From assembly GCA_002734085.1 (NCBI GenBank), contig NVXV01000014.1, positions 1 through 64,000 of the forward strand: DNA of 64,000 nt, given 5' to 3'. Shown piece by piece: positions 54,561 to 63,810 of the stretch. How positions within the stretch are numbered: the stretch's first letter is position 1; each line of letters opens with the position of its first letter. The notes below the pieces were generated by a model that saw nothing but the letters and a program-made list of their open reading frames with translations, made no database searches and was not told where the DNA came from. A program made the translations under genes and the position numbers. The stretch comes from Fluviicola sp. Its GTDB lineage: Bacteria > Bacteroidota > Bacteroidia > Flavobacteriales_D > Crocinitomicaceae.

Positions 54561-55770
54561 TTCGCGAAATCATATTGATTATTGGATTGCTTGTAGTGGA
54601 GGAGCCGATTCTGTTGTTCTTGTTCGTTTGTTTAAGGAGCTAGGTAAAAGTTTTGGAATTTTACACTGTAACTTTAAGTTAAGAGGAAATGATTCAGATG
54701 AAGATGAAAATTTTGTTAGGAATTTAGCTGCTGAAATTAAGGTCCCTTTAAAAGTTAAAAATTTTGATGTCCAAAAATATATCAAAATGAATGGTGGTAA
54801 TACACAGTTGGCTGCTCGCAATTTGCGTTATGAATGGTTTGATGAAATAAAATCAAAATTAGAAGCAAATATTGTTTTAGGCCACCACAAGGATGACCAA
54901 ATTGAAACTTTTTTTCTTCAGTTGAGAAGAGGTGGTAAATTAAAAGGATTGTCGGGTATGCCTAAAAACAGGGCGAATTATTTACGTCCTTTGCTTGATT
55001 ACACAAAAGGTGAGATTTATAATTTGGCCAAAATTAATTCGTGGTTTTGGAGGGAAGATGTCTCAAATAAAAAGTCAGATTATTTGAGGAATTTGTATCG
55101 GAATGAACTGATTCCTGCTTTTGAAGATGTTGAATCGATTAAAAATCAAGCTATTGATCTAATTGAGGGTTTTCAATCTTTATTGCTTTTAACAGAACAG
55201 TATTTAACCGACCAATATGATTTTTCAAAAGAGTTGAAGGTTAGTTTTGCTAAATGGGATCTCATGCCATACTGGATGAAGCATATTTTGCTTTCTAAAT
55301 CGGAATTATTTCCAATTTCTGTTAAGGAGGTTGAAAGGCTAAGAACTTCAGAAAAGGGAAAGTCTTTAAAAACCCAATCAAAAGCAATTTGGAATGAAGG
55401 AGATGGCTTTTTAATAGTTAATAGCAGTGATAAAACTCTAGATTTTAACTGTGAAATAGATTTGATTCGCGTTGAAGAAGTCATATTCGAAGAAGGGATC
55501 GTTTTTATTGATAAAGACAAGGTAAAGGGTGCATTAAGTATCCGCAAGTGGGAGAAAGGTGAGTCATTTTATCCCTTAGGTATGCTAGAGCAAAAGAAAG
55601 TTTCTAAGTTTTTAAGAGACCGCAAAGTAGATTCAAGTAAAAAAAGAAGTCATTTTGTAATTGTTGATGATTCGAATCAAATTGTTGGAGTCCTAAAAAT
55701 GTGTCCTGATAATCGTTTTAAAATAGATGAGGACTCGTCATGGGCTTATAGGGTTAAATATTTATCTTAA
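54553..55770 (+). CDS. tilS: tRNA(Ile)-lysidine synthetase
   Basis: 405 residues. The PP-loop ATP site CSGGADS (about 14-20) is followed by NFKLRGNDSDEDENFVRNLA, GHHKDDQIETFFLQLRRGG and LRPLLDYTKGEIY, all diagnostic of TilS. The C-terminal domain (about 330-405) contains REWKEG-like IRKWEKGESFYPLGM and a VSKFLRDRKV segment. It converts C34 of the minor tRNA-Ile to lysidine so that it reads AUA. The gene runs on from pabB. Confidence 0.95.
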   Translation: MSSSRNHIDYWIACSGGADSVVLVRLFKELGKSFGILHCNFKLRGNDSDEDENFVRNLAAEIKVPLKVKNFDVQKYIKMNGGNTQLAARNLRYEWFDEIKSKLEANIVLGHHKDDQIETFFLQLRRGGKLKGLSGMPKNRANYLRPLLDYTKGEIYNLAKINSWFWREDVSNKKSDYLRNLYRNELIPAFEDVESIKNQAIDLIEGFQSLLLLTEQYLTDQYDFSKELKVSFAKWDLMPYWMKHILLSKSELFPISVKEVERLRTSEKGKSLKTQSKAIWNEGDGFLIVNSSDKTLDFNCEIDLIRVEEVIFEEGIVFIDKDKVKGALSIRKWEKGESFYPLGMLEQKKVSKFLRDRKVDSSKKRSHFVIVDDSNQIVGVLKMCPDNRFKIDEDSSWAYRVKYLS

Positions 55771-55818
55771 GAAATAACTAATTAATTGTTAAAAATTTCA
55801 TCTTTATCGAATATGTCT

Positions 55819-55826
55819 TATATTTG
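55819..55826 (+). promoter_or_regulatory. Candidate -7 box of the small lipoprotein gene
   Basis: TATATTTG, 20 bases before the ATG at 55846, fits TAnnTTTG. The nearest TTG is 30 bases upstream, too far for a standard -33 element. Confidence 0.4.
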
Positions 55827-55845
55827 TCAAAAAAATATTTAAATT

Positions 55846-56262
55846 ATGAAAACAATTAAAATTTTATCATTAGCTCTATTGGCTATGACCTTTGTATTAG
55901 GTTCTTGTAGTAAGTATGAAGAAGGTCCAGCATTTTCTTTAAGAACTAAAAAAGCGCGATTAGCAGGTGAGTGGAAAGCAGACAAGTACATTGACTCAAA
56001 CGGAAATGAAGAAAATGCAAACGATGATGGTACTATTGAATTTACTAAAGATAATACATTTATCGTTAAGTCTGGAAACTTCTCAACAACTGGTACTTGG
56101 GAGTTTACTAAAGATAAAGAGTATGTAGAAACTGAGTTTACATATACATCAGGTGGCGTTACTGTAACAGAAACAAATGAATCTAAAATACTTAGACTCA
56201 AAAATGATGAGTTATGGTTAGAAGATGAAGATGGTGATCAAACTCATTATGTCCCAGCATAG
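55846..56262 (+). CDS. Small lipocalin-like lipoprotein
   Basis: 138 residues with a lipoprotein signal (hydrophobic 6-20, lipobox LGSC with the cysteine near 21). The mature part resembles the lipocalin-like family of Bacteroidota: LAGEWKADKYIDSNG, TIEFTKDNTFIV, TGTWEFTKDKEYVETEF and a closing LKNDELWLEDEDG, i.e. the G-x-W and GxW-like strand pairs of a small barrel. The molecule bound is unknown. It is monocistronic, with its own -7 box and a good terminator. Confidence 0.8.
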   Translation: MKTIKILSLALLAMTFVLGSCSKYEEGPAFSLRTKKARLAGEWKADKYIDSNGNEENANDDGTIEFTKDNTFIVKSGNFSTTGTWEFTKDKEYVETEFTYTSGGVTVTETNESKILRLKNDELWLEDEDGDQTHYVPA

Positions 56263-56287
56263 TAATAGATTATCTTAATTTTATTAT

Positions 56288-56318
56288 AAAGAGTGCTTTT
56301 AGGGCACTCTTTTTTTTG
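56288..56318 (+). terminator. Rho-independent terminator of the lipoprotein gene
   Basis: A perfect 9-bp stem (AAAGAGTGC / GCACTCTTT) with a 7-base loop, followed by a run of T. Confidence 0.92.
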
Positions 56319-56348
56319 TACATATCCTTTCTGTTTCCACTACTTTCT

Positions 56349-56356
56349 TATCTTTG
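56349..56356 (+). promoter_or_regulatory. Candidate -7 box of the polysaccharide operon
   Basis: TATCTTTG, 37 bases before the ATG at 56394. A TTG lies 30 bases upstream at 56316, too far for a standard pair. It is the only promoter-like element before eight closely packed genes. Confidence 0.4.
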
Positions 56357-56393
56357 TTTGTTATTTACATAGATAATTTAGAACTAATATAAT

Positions 56394-57527
56394 ATGAAGA
56401 AAATCCAAATGGTTGACCTTATTTCTCAATACGAGAAAATCAAACCAGAGGTAAAGACTGCTATCGATGATATACTTGATAATGCACAGTTTATTAATGG
56501 CCCAGATGTTAAGTCATTCCAATCAGAATTAGAAGCCTATCTTGGTGTTAAGCATGTGATACCTTGTGCAAATGGTACTGATGCGTTGCAGATTTCAATG
56601 ATGGCCTTAGGGTTGAAGCCTGGAGATGAGGTGATAACTCCTTCTTATACATATATAGCAACTACGGAAGTTATAGGGCTTTTAAGGCTTAAACCAGTAT
56701 TTGTAGATTGTGAAAAAGACACTTTCAATATTTCTCCCGAAGCAATAGAGAAAGCAATTACTCCAAATACGAAAGCAATTGTTCCAGTTCATCTTTATGG
56801 TCAGTCTTGTGATATGGAAGCAATAATGGAAATTGCTAAAAAACATAGTTTATATGTAATAGAAGATAACGCACAAGCGATTGGTTCTGATTATACTTTT
56901 TCTAACGGAGAAACTGTAAAAACGGGAGGAATTGGAGATATAGGCTGTACAAGCTTTTTTCCATCAAAAAACCTAGGTTGTTATGGTGATGGTGGTGCTA
57001 TTTGCACCAATAATGATGAACTGGCTGTTAAGCTTCAAATGGTGGCGAATCATGGTCAAAGCAAAAGATATTATCATGATATGGTTGGATGTAATTCTAG
57101 GTTAGATACGATACAAGCAGCTGTTCTAAGGATAAAGCTTCGAAAGTTAAATGATTATATTGATTCAAGAAGAAAAGCAGCTGATTTTTATGATGCGAGT
57201 TTTGGAAAATTAGCTCATATTCATACGCCTCATAGAGCTGACAATACGAAACATGTATTTCATCAATACACATTGCAATTAGACGATGTTATTAATAGAG
57301 ATGGGTTAGTGGAGTACTTAGCCTCAAAAAATATTCCTGCAATGATATATTATCCCGTCCCAGCTCATAGACAAAAAATGTTTGCCGAGTTAGATACTGA
57401 ATGCGGCGATTTAACAAATACGGATTGGTTGACAAGTCGTGTTTTTTCGTTGCCTATGCATACTGAATTAGACGAAGAACAATTGAATTACATCTGTAAT
57501 GCTGTTAAATCATATTTAGAATTATGA
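56394..57527 (+). CDS. Sugar aminotransferase, WbpE-like (DegT/DnrJ/EryC1 family)
   Basis: 377 residues. PLP enzyme with the family start VDLISQYEKIKPEV, the CANGTDALQISMMALGLKPGDEVITPSYTY region, the VIEDNAQAIG aspartate and the Schiff-base lysine in TSFFPSKNLGCYGDGGA. It closely follows the pattern of Pseudomonas WbpE, which adds the 3-amino group to UDP-3-keto-GlcNAc uronic acid. WbpD-, WbpB- and WbpA-type genes downstream in the same operon support that substrate. It overlaps the next gene by four bases. Confidence 0.88.
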   Translation: MKKIQMVDLISQYEKIKPEVKTAIDDILDNAQFINGPDVKSFQSELEAYLGVKHVIPCANGTDALQISMMALGLKPGDEVITPSYTYIATTEVIGLLRLKPVFVDCEKDTFNISPEAIEKAITPNTKAIVPVHLYGQSCDMEAIMEIAKKHSLYVIEDNAQAIGSDYTFSNGETVKTGGIGDIGCTSFFPSKNLGCYGDGGAICTNNDELAVKLQMVANHGQSKRYYHDMVGCNSRLDTIQAAVLRIKLRKLNDYIDSRRKAADFYDASFGKLAHIHTPHRADNTKHVFHQYTLQLDDVINRDGLVEYLASKNIPAMIYYPVPAHRQKMFAELDTECGDLTNTDWLTSRVFSLPMHTELDEEQLNYICNAVKSYLEL

Positions 57528-58849
57528 AAAAAGTTGCTGTTGTAGGTACCGGGTATGTTGGATTAGTGACTGGAACTTGTTTTGCGGAAACTGGAAATCA
57601 GGTTGTATGTGTTGATATAGATAAGAGTAAAGTAGAACGCATGAAAAATGGTGAAGTTCCTATCTATGAACCACACCTTGATGTTATCTTTGAACGAAAT
57701 ATTAAACAAAATAGGCTTCACTTTACGACAGATTTAGCCAGTGCCGTTAAGGATGCTGAAATTATTTTTCTTGCACTTCCTACGCCTCCAGGCGAAGATG
57801 GTTCAGCAGATCTTAGTTATGTGCTAGGTGTGGCAAAAGAGTTAGGCCAATTAATTACTGAATATAAAGTTATTGTTGATAAATCTACCGTTCCTGTTGG
57901 TACAGCAGAAAAGGTCGAGGCCGCAATCAAAAAGGAAACAGATACTCCTTTTGCTGTAGTTTCAAATCCTGAATTTTTGCGTGAAGGATTCGCTGTTGAT
58001 GATTTTTTAAATCCTGATAGAGTAGTAGTAGGGACTTCTGATTCGAAAGCTATACAAATCATGAAGGAGTTATATCAACCTTTTATTCGTGACGGTCATC
58101 CTTTAATTATTATGGATGAAAAATCAGCTGAATTAACCAAATATGCAGCTAACTCCTTTTTAGCAACAAAAATTACGTTTATGAACGAAGTCGCTAACTT
58201 TTGCGAAATTGTTGGTGCTGATGTTGATAAAGTTAGAGAAGGCATCGGGTCTGATAGTCGAATTGGTCATCGCTTCTTGTATCCCGGAATTGGATTCGGG
58301 GGAAGTTGTTTTCCAAAGGATGTAAGTGCACTTTTAAAAAGTGGTAATGAAGTGGGATACAATTTTTCAATAATTGATGCAGTCCTTGAAGTCAATGATA
58401 GACAAAAAACAAAAATATTTGATAAAGTCATTAACCATTATGGAGATTTGAAAGGAAAACACTTTGCTCTTTGGGGACTTGCCTTCAAACCAGATACCGA
58501 TGATATAAGAGAAGCTCCAGCTTTATATTTGATTGATAAGTTAATCAACGCAGGTGCTACAGTTACTGCATTTGACCCCGAAGCGATGGATAATATTAAA
58601 TCCGAAATAGGAGATAGGATTAATTATGCTTCAAATCAATATGAGGCAGTTGAAAATGCAGATGCATTGCTAATTGCAACAGAATGGTCTGTATTTAGAA
58701 ATCCTGATTTCTCAGCGCTTAGCTCATCCTTAAAAGAGCCTGTTATTTTTGATGGTAGAAATTTATTTGAATTACAGGATATGAAAAACAAAGGTTTTTT
58801 CTATAGTTCAATTGGCCGCCAAACCATTTTACCAAAAGTACATCACTAA
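57524..58849 (+). CDS. ugd: UDP-glucose 6-dehydrogenase
   Basis: 441 residues. NAD-binding [17 protein letters not shown] (about 7-23), [48 protein letters not shown] and the catalytic-cysteine motif [11 protein letters not shown] are all intact, giving a standard Ugd of normal length. It oxidises UDP-glucose to UDP-glucuronate. The next gene, a UDP-glucuronate decarboxylase that overlaps it by one base, uses the product. Confidence 0.95.
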   Translation: MKKVAVVGTGYVGLVTGTCFAETGNQVVCVDIDKSKVERMKNGEVPIYEPHLDVIFERNIKQNRLHFTTDLASAVKDAEIIFLALPTPPGEDGSADLSYVLGVAKELGQLITEYKVIVDKSTVPVGTAEKVEAAIKKETDTPFAVVSNPEFLREGFAVDDFLNPDRVVVGTSDSKAIQIMKELYQPFIRDGHPLIIMDEKSAELTKYAANSFLATKITFMNEVANFCEIVGADVDKVREGIGSDSRIGHRFLYPGIGFGGSCFPKDVSALLKSGNEVGYNFSIIDAVLEVNDRQKTKIFDKVINHYGDLKGKHFALWGLAFKPDTDDIREAPALYLIDKLINAGATVTAFDPEAMDNIKSEIGDRINYASNQYEAVENADALLIATEWSVFRNPDFSALSSSLKEPVIFDGRNLFELQDMKNKGFFYSSIGRQTILPKVHH

Positions 58850-59838
58850 TGGACAAAAAACGAATTTTAATTACCGGAGCAGCCGGATTCTTAGGTTCTC
58901 ATCTGTGTGATCGGTTTATTGCAGATGAATATCATGTTATAGCCATGGACAACCTGATTACTGGTAGACTTAAGAATATTGAACATTTATTTCCTTTAGA
59001 AAATTTTGAGTTTTATAATCATGATGTTTCAAATTTTATCCATGTTCCTGGTAAATTAGATTATATCTTACATTTTGCATCACCAGCTAGTCCTATTGAT
59101 TACTTGAAAATACCTATACAGACATTAAAAGTTGGCTCACTTGGAATTCACAATTGTTTAGGTCTCGCTAGAGCAAAAAAAGCAAGAGTTTTGATCGCTT
59201 CTACATCTGAGGTTTATGGAGATCCTGAGGTACACCCACAAACTGAAGAATATTGGGGGAATGTTAATCCAATAGGACCAAGAGGAGTTTACGATGAAGC
59301 AAAACGTTTTCAAGAAGCGATGACGATGGCCTATCATACTTATCATGGATTAGAAACTAGAATTGTTCGAATTTTTAATACCTATGGACCACGAATGAGA
59401 CTGAATGATGGTCGCGTATTGCCTGCATTTATTGGACAAGCGCTACGAGGTGAGGACATCACTGTTTTTGGAGATGGTTCACAAACACGCTCTTTTTGTT
59501 ATGTTGATGATTTGATTGAAGGAATTGTTCGATTATTACATTCAGATTATGAAAAACCTGTAAACATTGGCAACCCTGACGAAATATCAATTCAGGATTT
59601 TGCAGAAGAGATTATTAAACTAACAGGTACAGATCAAAAAGTTGTATATAAAGATTTACCTCAAAATGATCCAAAACAGAGACAGCCTAACATAGACAAA
59701 GCACGTTCAATTCTGAATTGGGAGCCGAAAATATCAAGGTCTGATGGTTTAAAGCTTACATACCAGTATTTTAAAAATTTGCCTGAAGATGAGCTATATA
59801 AAAAAGATCATTATAACTTTGAAAAGTTTATAAAATAG
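58849..59838 (+). CDS. UDP-glucuronate decarboxylase (UDP-xylose synthase)
   Basis: 329 residues, extended SDR family. The Rossmann motif [36 protein letters not shown], the catalytic Y-x-x-x-K in [27 protein letters not shown] and [13 protein letters not shown] match UXS enzymes almost word for word. It turns UDP-glucuronate into UDP-xylose. Paired with ugd immediately upstream, so the operon supplies a pentose for surface glycan. Confidence 0.93.
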   Translation: MDKKRILITGAAGFLGSHLCDRFIADEYHVIAMDNLITGRLKNIEHLFPLENFEFYNHDVSNFIHVPGKLDYILHFASPASPIDYLKIPIQTLKVGSLGIHNCLGLARAKKARVLIASTSEVYGDPEVHPQTEEYWGNVNPIGPRGVYDEAKRFQEAMTMAYHTYHGLETRIVRIFNTYGPRMRLNDGRVLPAFIGQALRGEDITVFGDGSQTRSFCYVDDLIEGIVRLLHSDYEKPVNIGNPDEISIQDFAEEIIKLTGTDQKVVYKDLPQNDPKQRQPNIDKARSILNWEPKISRSDGLKLTYQYFKNLPEDELYKKDHYNFEKFIK

Positions 59839-59841
59839 AAA

Positions 59842-60414
59842 ATGGATTATTTCGCACACGAAACGGCTGTAATTGATAAAGGTTGTATTATCGGAGATGG
59901 TACTAAAATATGGCACTTTTCTCATCTTATGACGAATGCTAAGATTGGTGAAAAATGTAATATTGGACAAAATGTTGTTATTTCTCCAGATGTTATTCTT
60001 GGGAATAATGTGAAAGTCCAAAATAATGTTTCTATTTACACTGGTGTTGAATGTGAAGATGATGTTTTTTTAGGACCATCTATGGTTTTCACAAATGTTA
60101 TTAACCCGAGAAGCGCTGTAAATAGAAGAGGTGAATATAGTAAAACTATAGTGAGAAAAGGCGCGACAATTGGAGCAAATGCAACAATAGTTTGTGGCCA
60201 TAACATTGGAGAATTTGCCTTTATAGGAGCGGGAGCAGTAGTCACTAAAGAAATTTTCCCGTATGCATTAGTTGTTGGTAATCCAGCGAAACAAATTGGA
60301 TGGATGAGTGAATATGGTCATCGATTAGACTTTGATAATAACAATATAGCTGTTTGTGAGGAAAGCAATGAAAAGTATACTTTAGAAAATAATCGCGTTA
60401 AAAAAATTGAATAG
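59842..60414 (+). CDS. N-acetyltransferase, WbpD-like (left-handed beta-helix)
   Basis: 190 residues. Hexapeptide repeats run through the protein (GDGTKIWHFSHLM, IGEKCNIGQNVVIS, VKVQNNVSIYTGV), with GPSMVFTNVINPRS, KGATIGANATIVCG and GAGAVVTKE, the pattern of WbpD/WlbB acetyltransferases. The C-terminal extension with YGHRLDF and CEESNEKY also matches WbpD. It is predicted to acetylate the 3-amino group made by the WbpE-like enzyme, giving a UDP-2,3-diacetamido uronic acid. Confidence 0.92.
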   Translation: MDYFAHETAVIDKGCIIGDGTKIWHFSHLMTNAKIGEKCNIGQNVVISPDVILGNNVKVQNNVSIYTGVECEDDVFLGPSMVFTNVINPRSAVNRRGEYSKTIVRKGATIGANATIVCGHNIGEFAFIGAGAVVTKEIFPYALVVGNPAKQIGWMSEYGHRLDFDNNNIAVCEESNEKYTLENNRVKKIE

Positions 60415-60415
60415 A

Positions 60416-61453
60416 ATGATCACAGAAGATCAAAAAGTGAAATTTGTTGTAATCGGTTCTGGACACATTGGGAAGCGTCATGCTGTAATGGCGCAACGAA
60501 ATGAAGAAGCTGAATTGATGGCTATGGTTGACATTAAACCGGAGTCAGAATTAGGGTTAGAAGATTTTAACGTCCCATTCTTTAATAGTATTGAGGAATT
60601 ATTGAAATCGGGAATTAAATTTGATGTTGCGAGTGTATGTACCCCAAATGGTTTACATGCTGAACAGAGTATTCAGCTTTTAGAGGCGAATAAGCACGTA
60701 GTTTGTGAAAAGCCAATGGGATTGTCGAAAGATAATTGTGAACGCGTTATTTTTAAAGCACTACAGATGTCAAAGCACGTGTTTTGTGTTATGCAGAATA
60801 GATATTCTCCTCCTTCTGAATGGATCAAATCTGTTATTGAAGATAACATACTTGGAGATATTTATATGGTACAACTCAATTGTTACTGGAATCGTGATGC
60901 ACGTTATTACAAGAAAGGAGGATGGAAAGGTACTGCTGATCTGGACGGTGGAACTTTGTTTACACAATTTTCTCATTTTATTGATATCATGTATTGGTTA
61001 TTTGGAGATATAAAAAATATCCAAGGAAAATTTAATGATTTTACACACCAAGAGTCAACAGATTTTGAAGATTCAGGATTTGTAAGTTTTGATTTTGTTC
61101 AAGGTGGAATGGGGAGCATTAACTACTCAACAGCTGTAGCAAATCAAAACTTAGAAAGCTCTATTACAATAATTGGTGAAAAAGGAAGTATAAAAATAGG
61201 TGGTCAGTATATGAATGAAGTTGAGGTTTGTAATGTGCAAGACTATGAGCTCCCTAAACTAGCACCAACCAATCCTGGAAATGATTATGGAACCTATAAA
61301 GGCTCTGCCGCCAATCATCACTATATCATAGAAAATGTAGTAAATACTTTAAAAGGTAGAACAACAGCTACAACGAATGCATTAGAAGGACTAAAAGTAG
61401 TAGAAATAATAGAAAGAATATATAAAGTACGAGATGAACAATTCAATTTATAA
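60416..61453 (+). CDS. Sugar 3-dehydrogenase, WbpB/WlbA-like (Gfo/Idh/MocA family)
   Basis: 345 residues from the ATG at 60416, which directly follows the previous stop; a TTG at 60407 would lengthen it by three residues. N-terminal Rossmann GSGHIGKRHA, the VCTPNGLHAEQ and VCEKPMGLS motifs (with the EKP lysine), and a C-terminal alpha/beta domain with GGTLFTQFSHFIDIMYWLFGD place it with WbpB/WlbA. These oxidise the 3-hydroxyl of UDP-GlcNAc uronic acid. It overlaps the next gene by 20 bases. Confidence 0.88.
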   Translation: MITEDQKVKFVVIGSGHIGKRHAVMAQRNEEAELMAMVDIKPESELGLEDFNVPFFNSIEELLKSGIKFDVASVCTPNGLHAEQSIQLLEANKHVVCEKPMGLSKDNCERVIFKALQMSKHVFCVMQNRYSPPSEWIKSVIEDNILGDIYMVQLNCYWNRDARYYKKGGWKGTADLDGGTLFTQFSHFIDIMYWLFGDIKNIQGKFNDFTHQESTDFEDSGFVSFDFVQGGMGSINYSTAVANQNLESSITIIGEKGSIKIGGQYMNEVEVCNVQDYELPKLAPTNPGNDYGTYKGSAANHHYIIENVVNTLKGRTTATTNALEGLKVVEIIERIYKVRDEQFNL

Positions 61454-62738
61454 TAAGATATTAAATGGCGAGGAAAAACTCGCTGTTATTGGTTTAGGAT
61501 ATGTCGGATTACCAATAGCACTTGAATTTGCTAGAAAAATCAAAGTTATCGGTTTCGATATAAATGAAGAACGCGTTGAAATGATGCGCAATAACGTGGA
61601 TCCAAGTAAAGAACTAGACGCTTCTGAATTTGATGGTTGTGATATAGAGTTTACAGCAAATCCTGATGATTTGAAGGATGCAACATTCTTTGTTGTAGCG
61701 GTTCCAACTCCTATCGATGAATCAAACTTACCAAATTTAGCTCCATTATTGGGTGCCTCAAGAACTGTAGGTAAAATACTCAAAAAAGGAGATTATGTAG
61801 TGTTTGAATCAACTGTTTACCCTGGTTGTACAGAAGAAGATTGTATTCCTATTTTGGAAAAAGAGTCTGGCTTAAAATGGAAAGAAGACTTCATGGTTGG
61901 ATATTCACCTGAACGTATAAATCCAGGAGACAAGATACATACGCTACAAAGTGTTGTGAAAGTAGTTTCAGGTTGTTGTGATGAGTCTTTGGATAATATT
62001 GCAAAGATATATGAATTAGTTGTTACAGCAGGGGTACATAGAGCTAGTACTATAAAGGTTGCTGAGGCTGCAAAAATTATTGAAAACACGCAACGTGATG
62101 TGAATATTTCACTGATAAATGAACTTTCTATTATTTTCAATAAACTTGGAATTAATACTTATGATGTACTTGCTGCGGCCGGAACAAAGTGGAATTTCTT
62201 GAAATTTACACCTGGTTTAGTAGGAGGACATTGTATTGGAGTTGATCCATATTACCTAACACATAAAGCGAAACAGGCGGGATATCACGCTAAGGTTATT
62301 AATAGTGGACGTTACGTAAATGACTCAATGGGTTTCTATATAGGAAAACAATGTGTTAAAAAGATGATTGCTCAGGGCAAGAATATGAATGATGCAAAAG
62401 TTCTTGTTATGGGAACTACTTTCAAGGAAAATGTGAGTGACATTAGAAACTCTAAAGTTATTGACGTTATCAATGAATTAAAATCATTTTCTGTTCATGT
62501 AGACGCGGTTGATCCATATGCTTCTTCTAAAGAAATGGAACACGAATATGGTGTGAAATTAGCGGATTCAATTAGCGATGATTATGATGCAGTCATTGTA
62601 GCAGTAAATCATGAACAATACTTAGAACTGAAAGAGGAAGACTTTAAAAAATATTTGAAAGGAGGAAAAGGTGTGTTTGTTGATGTAAAAGGCATTTATA
62701 AAGACCAAATTAAAGAAATAGAATACTGGAGTTTGTAA
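61434..62738 (+). CDS. UDP-N-acetylhexosamine 6-dehydrogenase (WbpA/TviB type)
   Basis: 434 residues. GLGYVGLPIALEFA (about 20-33), VPTPIDESNLPNL, ESTVYPGCTEEDC, GYSPERINPGDK and the catalytic cysteine in VGGHCIGVDPYYLTHKA mark the TviB/VipA branch of nucleotide-sugar dehydrogenases. It differs from the Ugd at 57524 and from the WecC branch. It should oxidise UDP-GlcNAc or UDP-GalNAc at C6, providing the substrate for the WbpB-like enzyme. Which of the two sugars cannot be told from sequence alone. Confidence 0.9.
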   Translation: MNNSIYNKILNGEEKLAVIGLGYVGLPIALEFARKIKVIGFDINEERVEMMRNNVDPSKELDASEFDGCDIEFTANPDDLKDATFFVVAVPTPIDESNLPNLAPLLGASRTVGKILKKGDYVVFESTVYPGCTEEDCIPILEKESGLKWKEDFMVGYSPERINPGDKIHTLQSVVKVVSGCCDESLDNIAKIYELVVTAGVHRASTIKVAEAAKIIENTQRDVNISLINELSIIFNKLGINTYDVLAAAGTKWNFLKFTPGLVGGHCIGVDPYYLTHKAKQAGYHAKVINSGRYVNDSMGFYIGKQCVKKMIAQGKNMNDAKVLVMGTTFKENVSDIRNSKVIDVINELKSFSVHVDAVDPYASSKEMEHEYGVKLADSISDDYDAVIVAVNHEQYLELKEEDFKKYLKGGKGVFVDVKGIYKDQIKEIEYWSL

Positions 62739-62739
62739 A

Positions 62740-63801
62740 ATGAATTGGGAAAAAGTCATACTAATTACTGGAGGAGCTGGATTTATTGGTTCACATGTGG
62801 TGAGACTCTTCGTGAAATCATATCCGAATTACCGCGTGGTAAATTTTGACAAACTTACTTACGCAGGAAATTTAGAGAACCTTAAGGATATTGAAAACGC
62901 TACAAATTATGAGTTTGTAAAAGGAGACATCTGTGAGATTGATGATATAATTGACGTCTTTGAAAAATACAAAGTAACGGATGTTATTCATCTTGCAGCA
63001 GAGTCTCACGTAGATAGATCGATTAGTGGACCAATGGAGTTTGTTCTTTCAAACGTTGTGGGTACGGTAAACTTGATGAATGTAGCAAAGAATGTTTGGA
63101 AGCTTATAGATAACAACGTCTTTTATCACATTTCAACAGATGAGGTATATGGAAGTTTAGGAGATATAGGTTATTTTAAAGAAACAACTTCATATGACCC
63201 GAGGAGTCCTTATTCTGCATCTAAAGCGAGCTCAGATCATTTTGTACGCGCATATTTTCATACTTATAACTTTCCAATTAAAATTTCGAATTGTTCAAAT
63301 AACTACGGTAGTTATCAATTTCCAGAAAAGCTTATCCCATTGATGATTCATAACGCTGTAAATAAAAAGGATCTACCTATTTATGGTAATGGATTAAATA
63401 TTAGAGATTGGTTGTGGGTTGAGGATCATGCTAATGCGATTGATTTAATATTTCACAAAGGAAAAATTGGTGAAACCTATAATATTGGTGGACTTAATGA
63501 ATGGACAAATATCAATTTGGTTAAAAAAATTGCGAACATCATTGATGAAAAACTGGGTCGGCAAGCTGGTGAAACGGAGAAACAAATTACTTTTATTAAA
63601 GATAGGGCAGGGCATGATAAGAGATATGCAATTGATGCTTCTAAAATTGAGAGTGAATTAGGCTGGACCCCTTCTATCGATTTTGAAACAGGTTTAAATA
63701 ATACGATTGATTGGTATTTGAATAACTCAGAATGGTTAGAAAAAGTAATTTCTGGAGATTATCAATCTTATTATGAAAATCAGTATTTAAACCGAGATTA
63801 G
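62740..63801 (+). CDS. rfbB: dTDP-glucose 4,6-dehydratase
   Basis: 353 residues. GGAGFIGSHVVRLF, NFDKLTYAGNLENL, HLAAESHVDRSI, the active-site STDEVYG and YSASKAS, and NNYGSYQFPEKLIPLMI with RDWLWVEDH are diagnostic of RmlB/RfbB. It makes dTDP-4-keto-6-deoxyglucose, the precursor of rhamnose and amino-deoxy sugars. The genes for the later steps are not in the window. It follows the dehydrogenase gene after one base. Confidence 0.95.
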   Translation: MNWEKVILITGGAGFIGSHVVRLFVKSYPNYRVVNFDKLTYAGNLENLKDIENATNYEFVKGDICEIDDIIDVFEKYKVTDVIHLAAESHVDRSISGPMEFVLSNVVGTVNLMNVAKNVWKLIDNNVFYHISTDEVYGSLGDIGYFKETTSYDPRSPYSASKASSDHFVRAYFHTYNFPIKISNCSNNYGSYQFPEKLIPLMIHNAVNKKDLPIYGNGLNIRDWLWVEDHANAIDLIFHKGKIGETYNIGGLNEWTNINLVKKIANIIDEKLGRQAGETEKQITFIKDRAGHDKRYAIDASKIESELGWTPSIDFETGLNNTIDWYLNNSEWLEKVISGDYQSYYENQYLNRD

Positions 63802-63810
63802 TAAAGAGTT

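Noticed and set aside
54579-55547. Minus-strand frames opposite tilS
   Set aside because: They overlap fully conserved TilS motifs on the plus strand and resemble no family.
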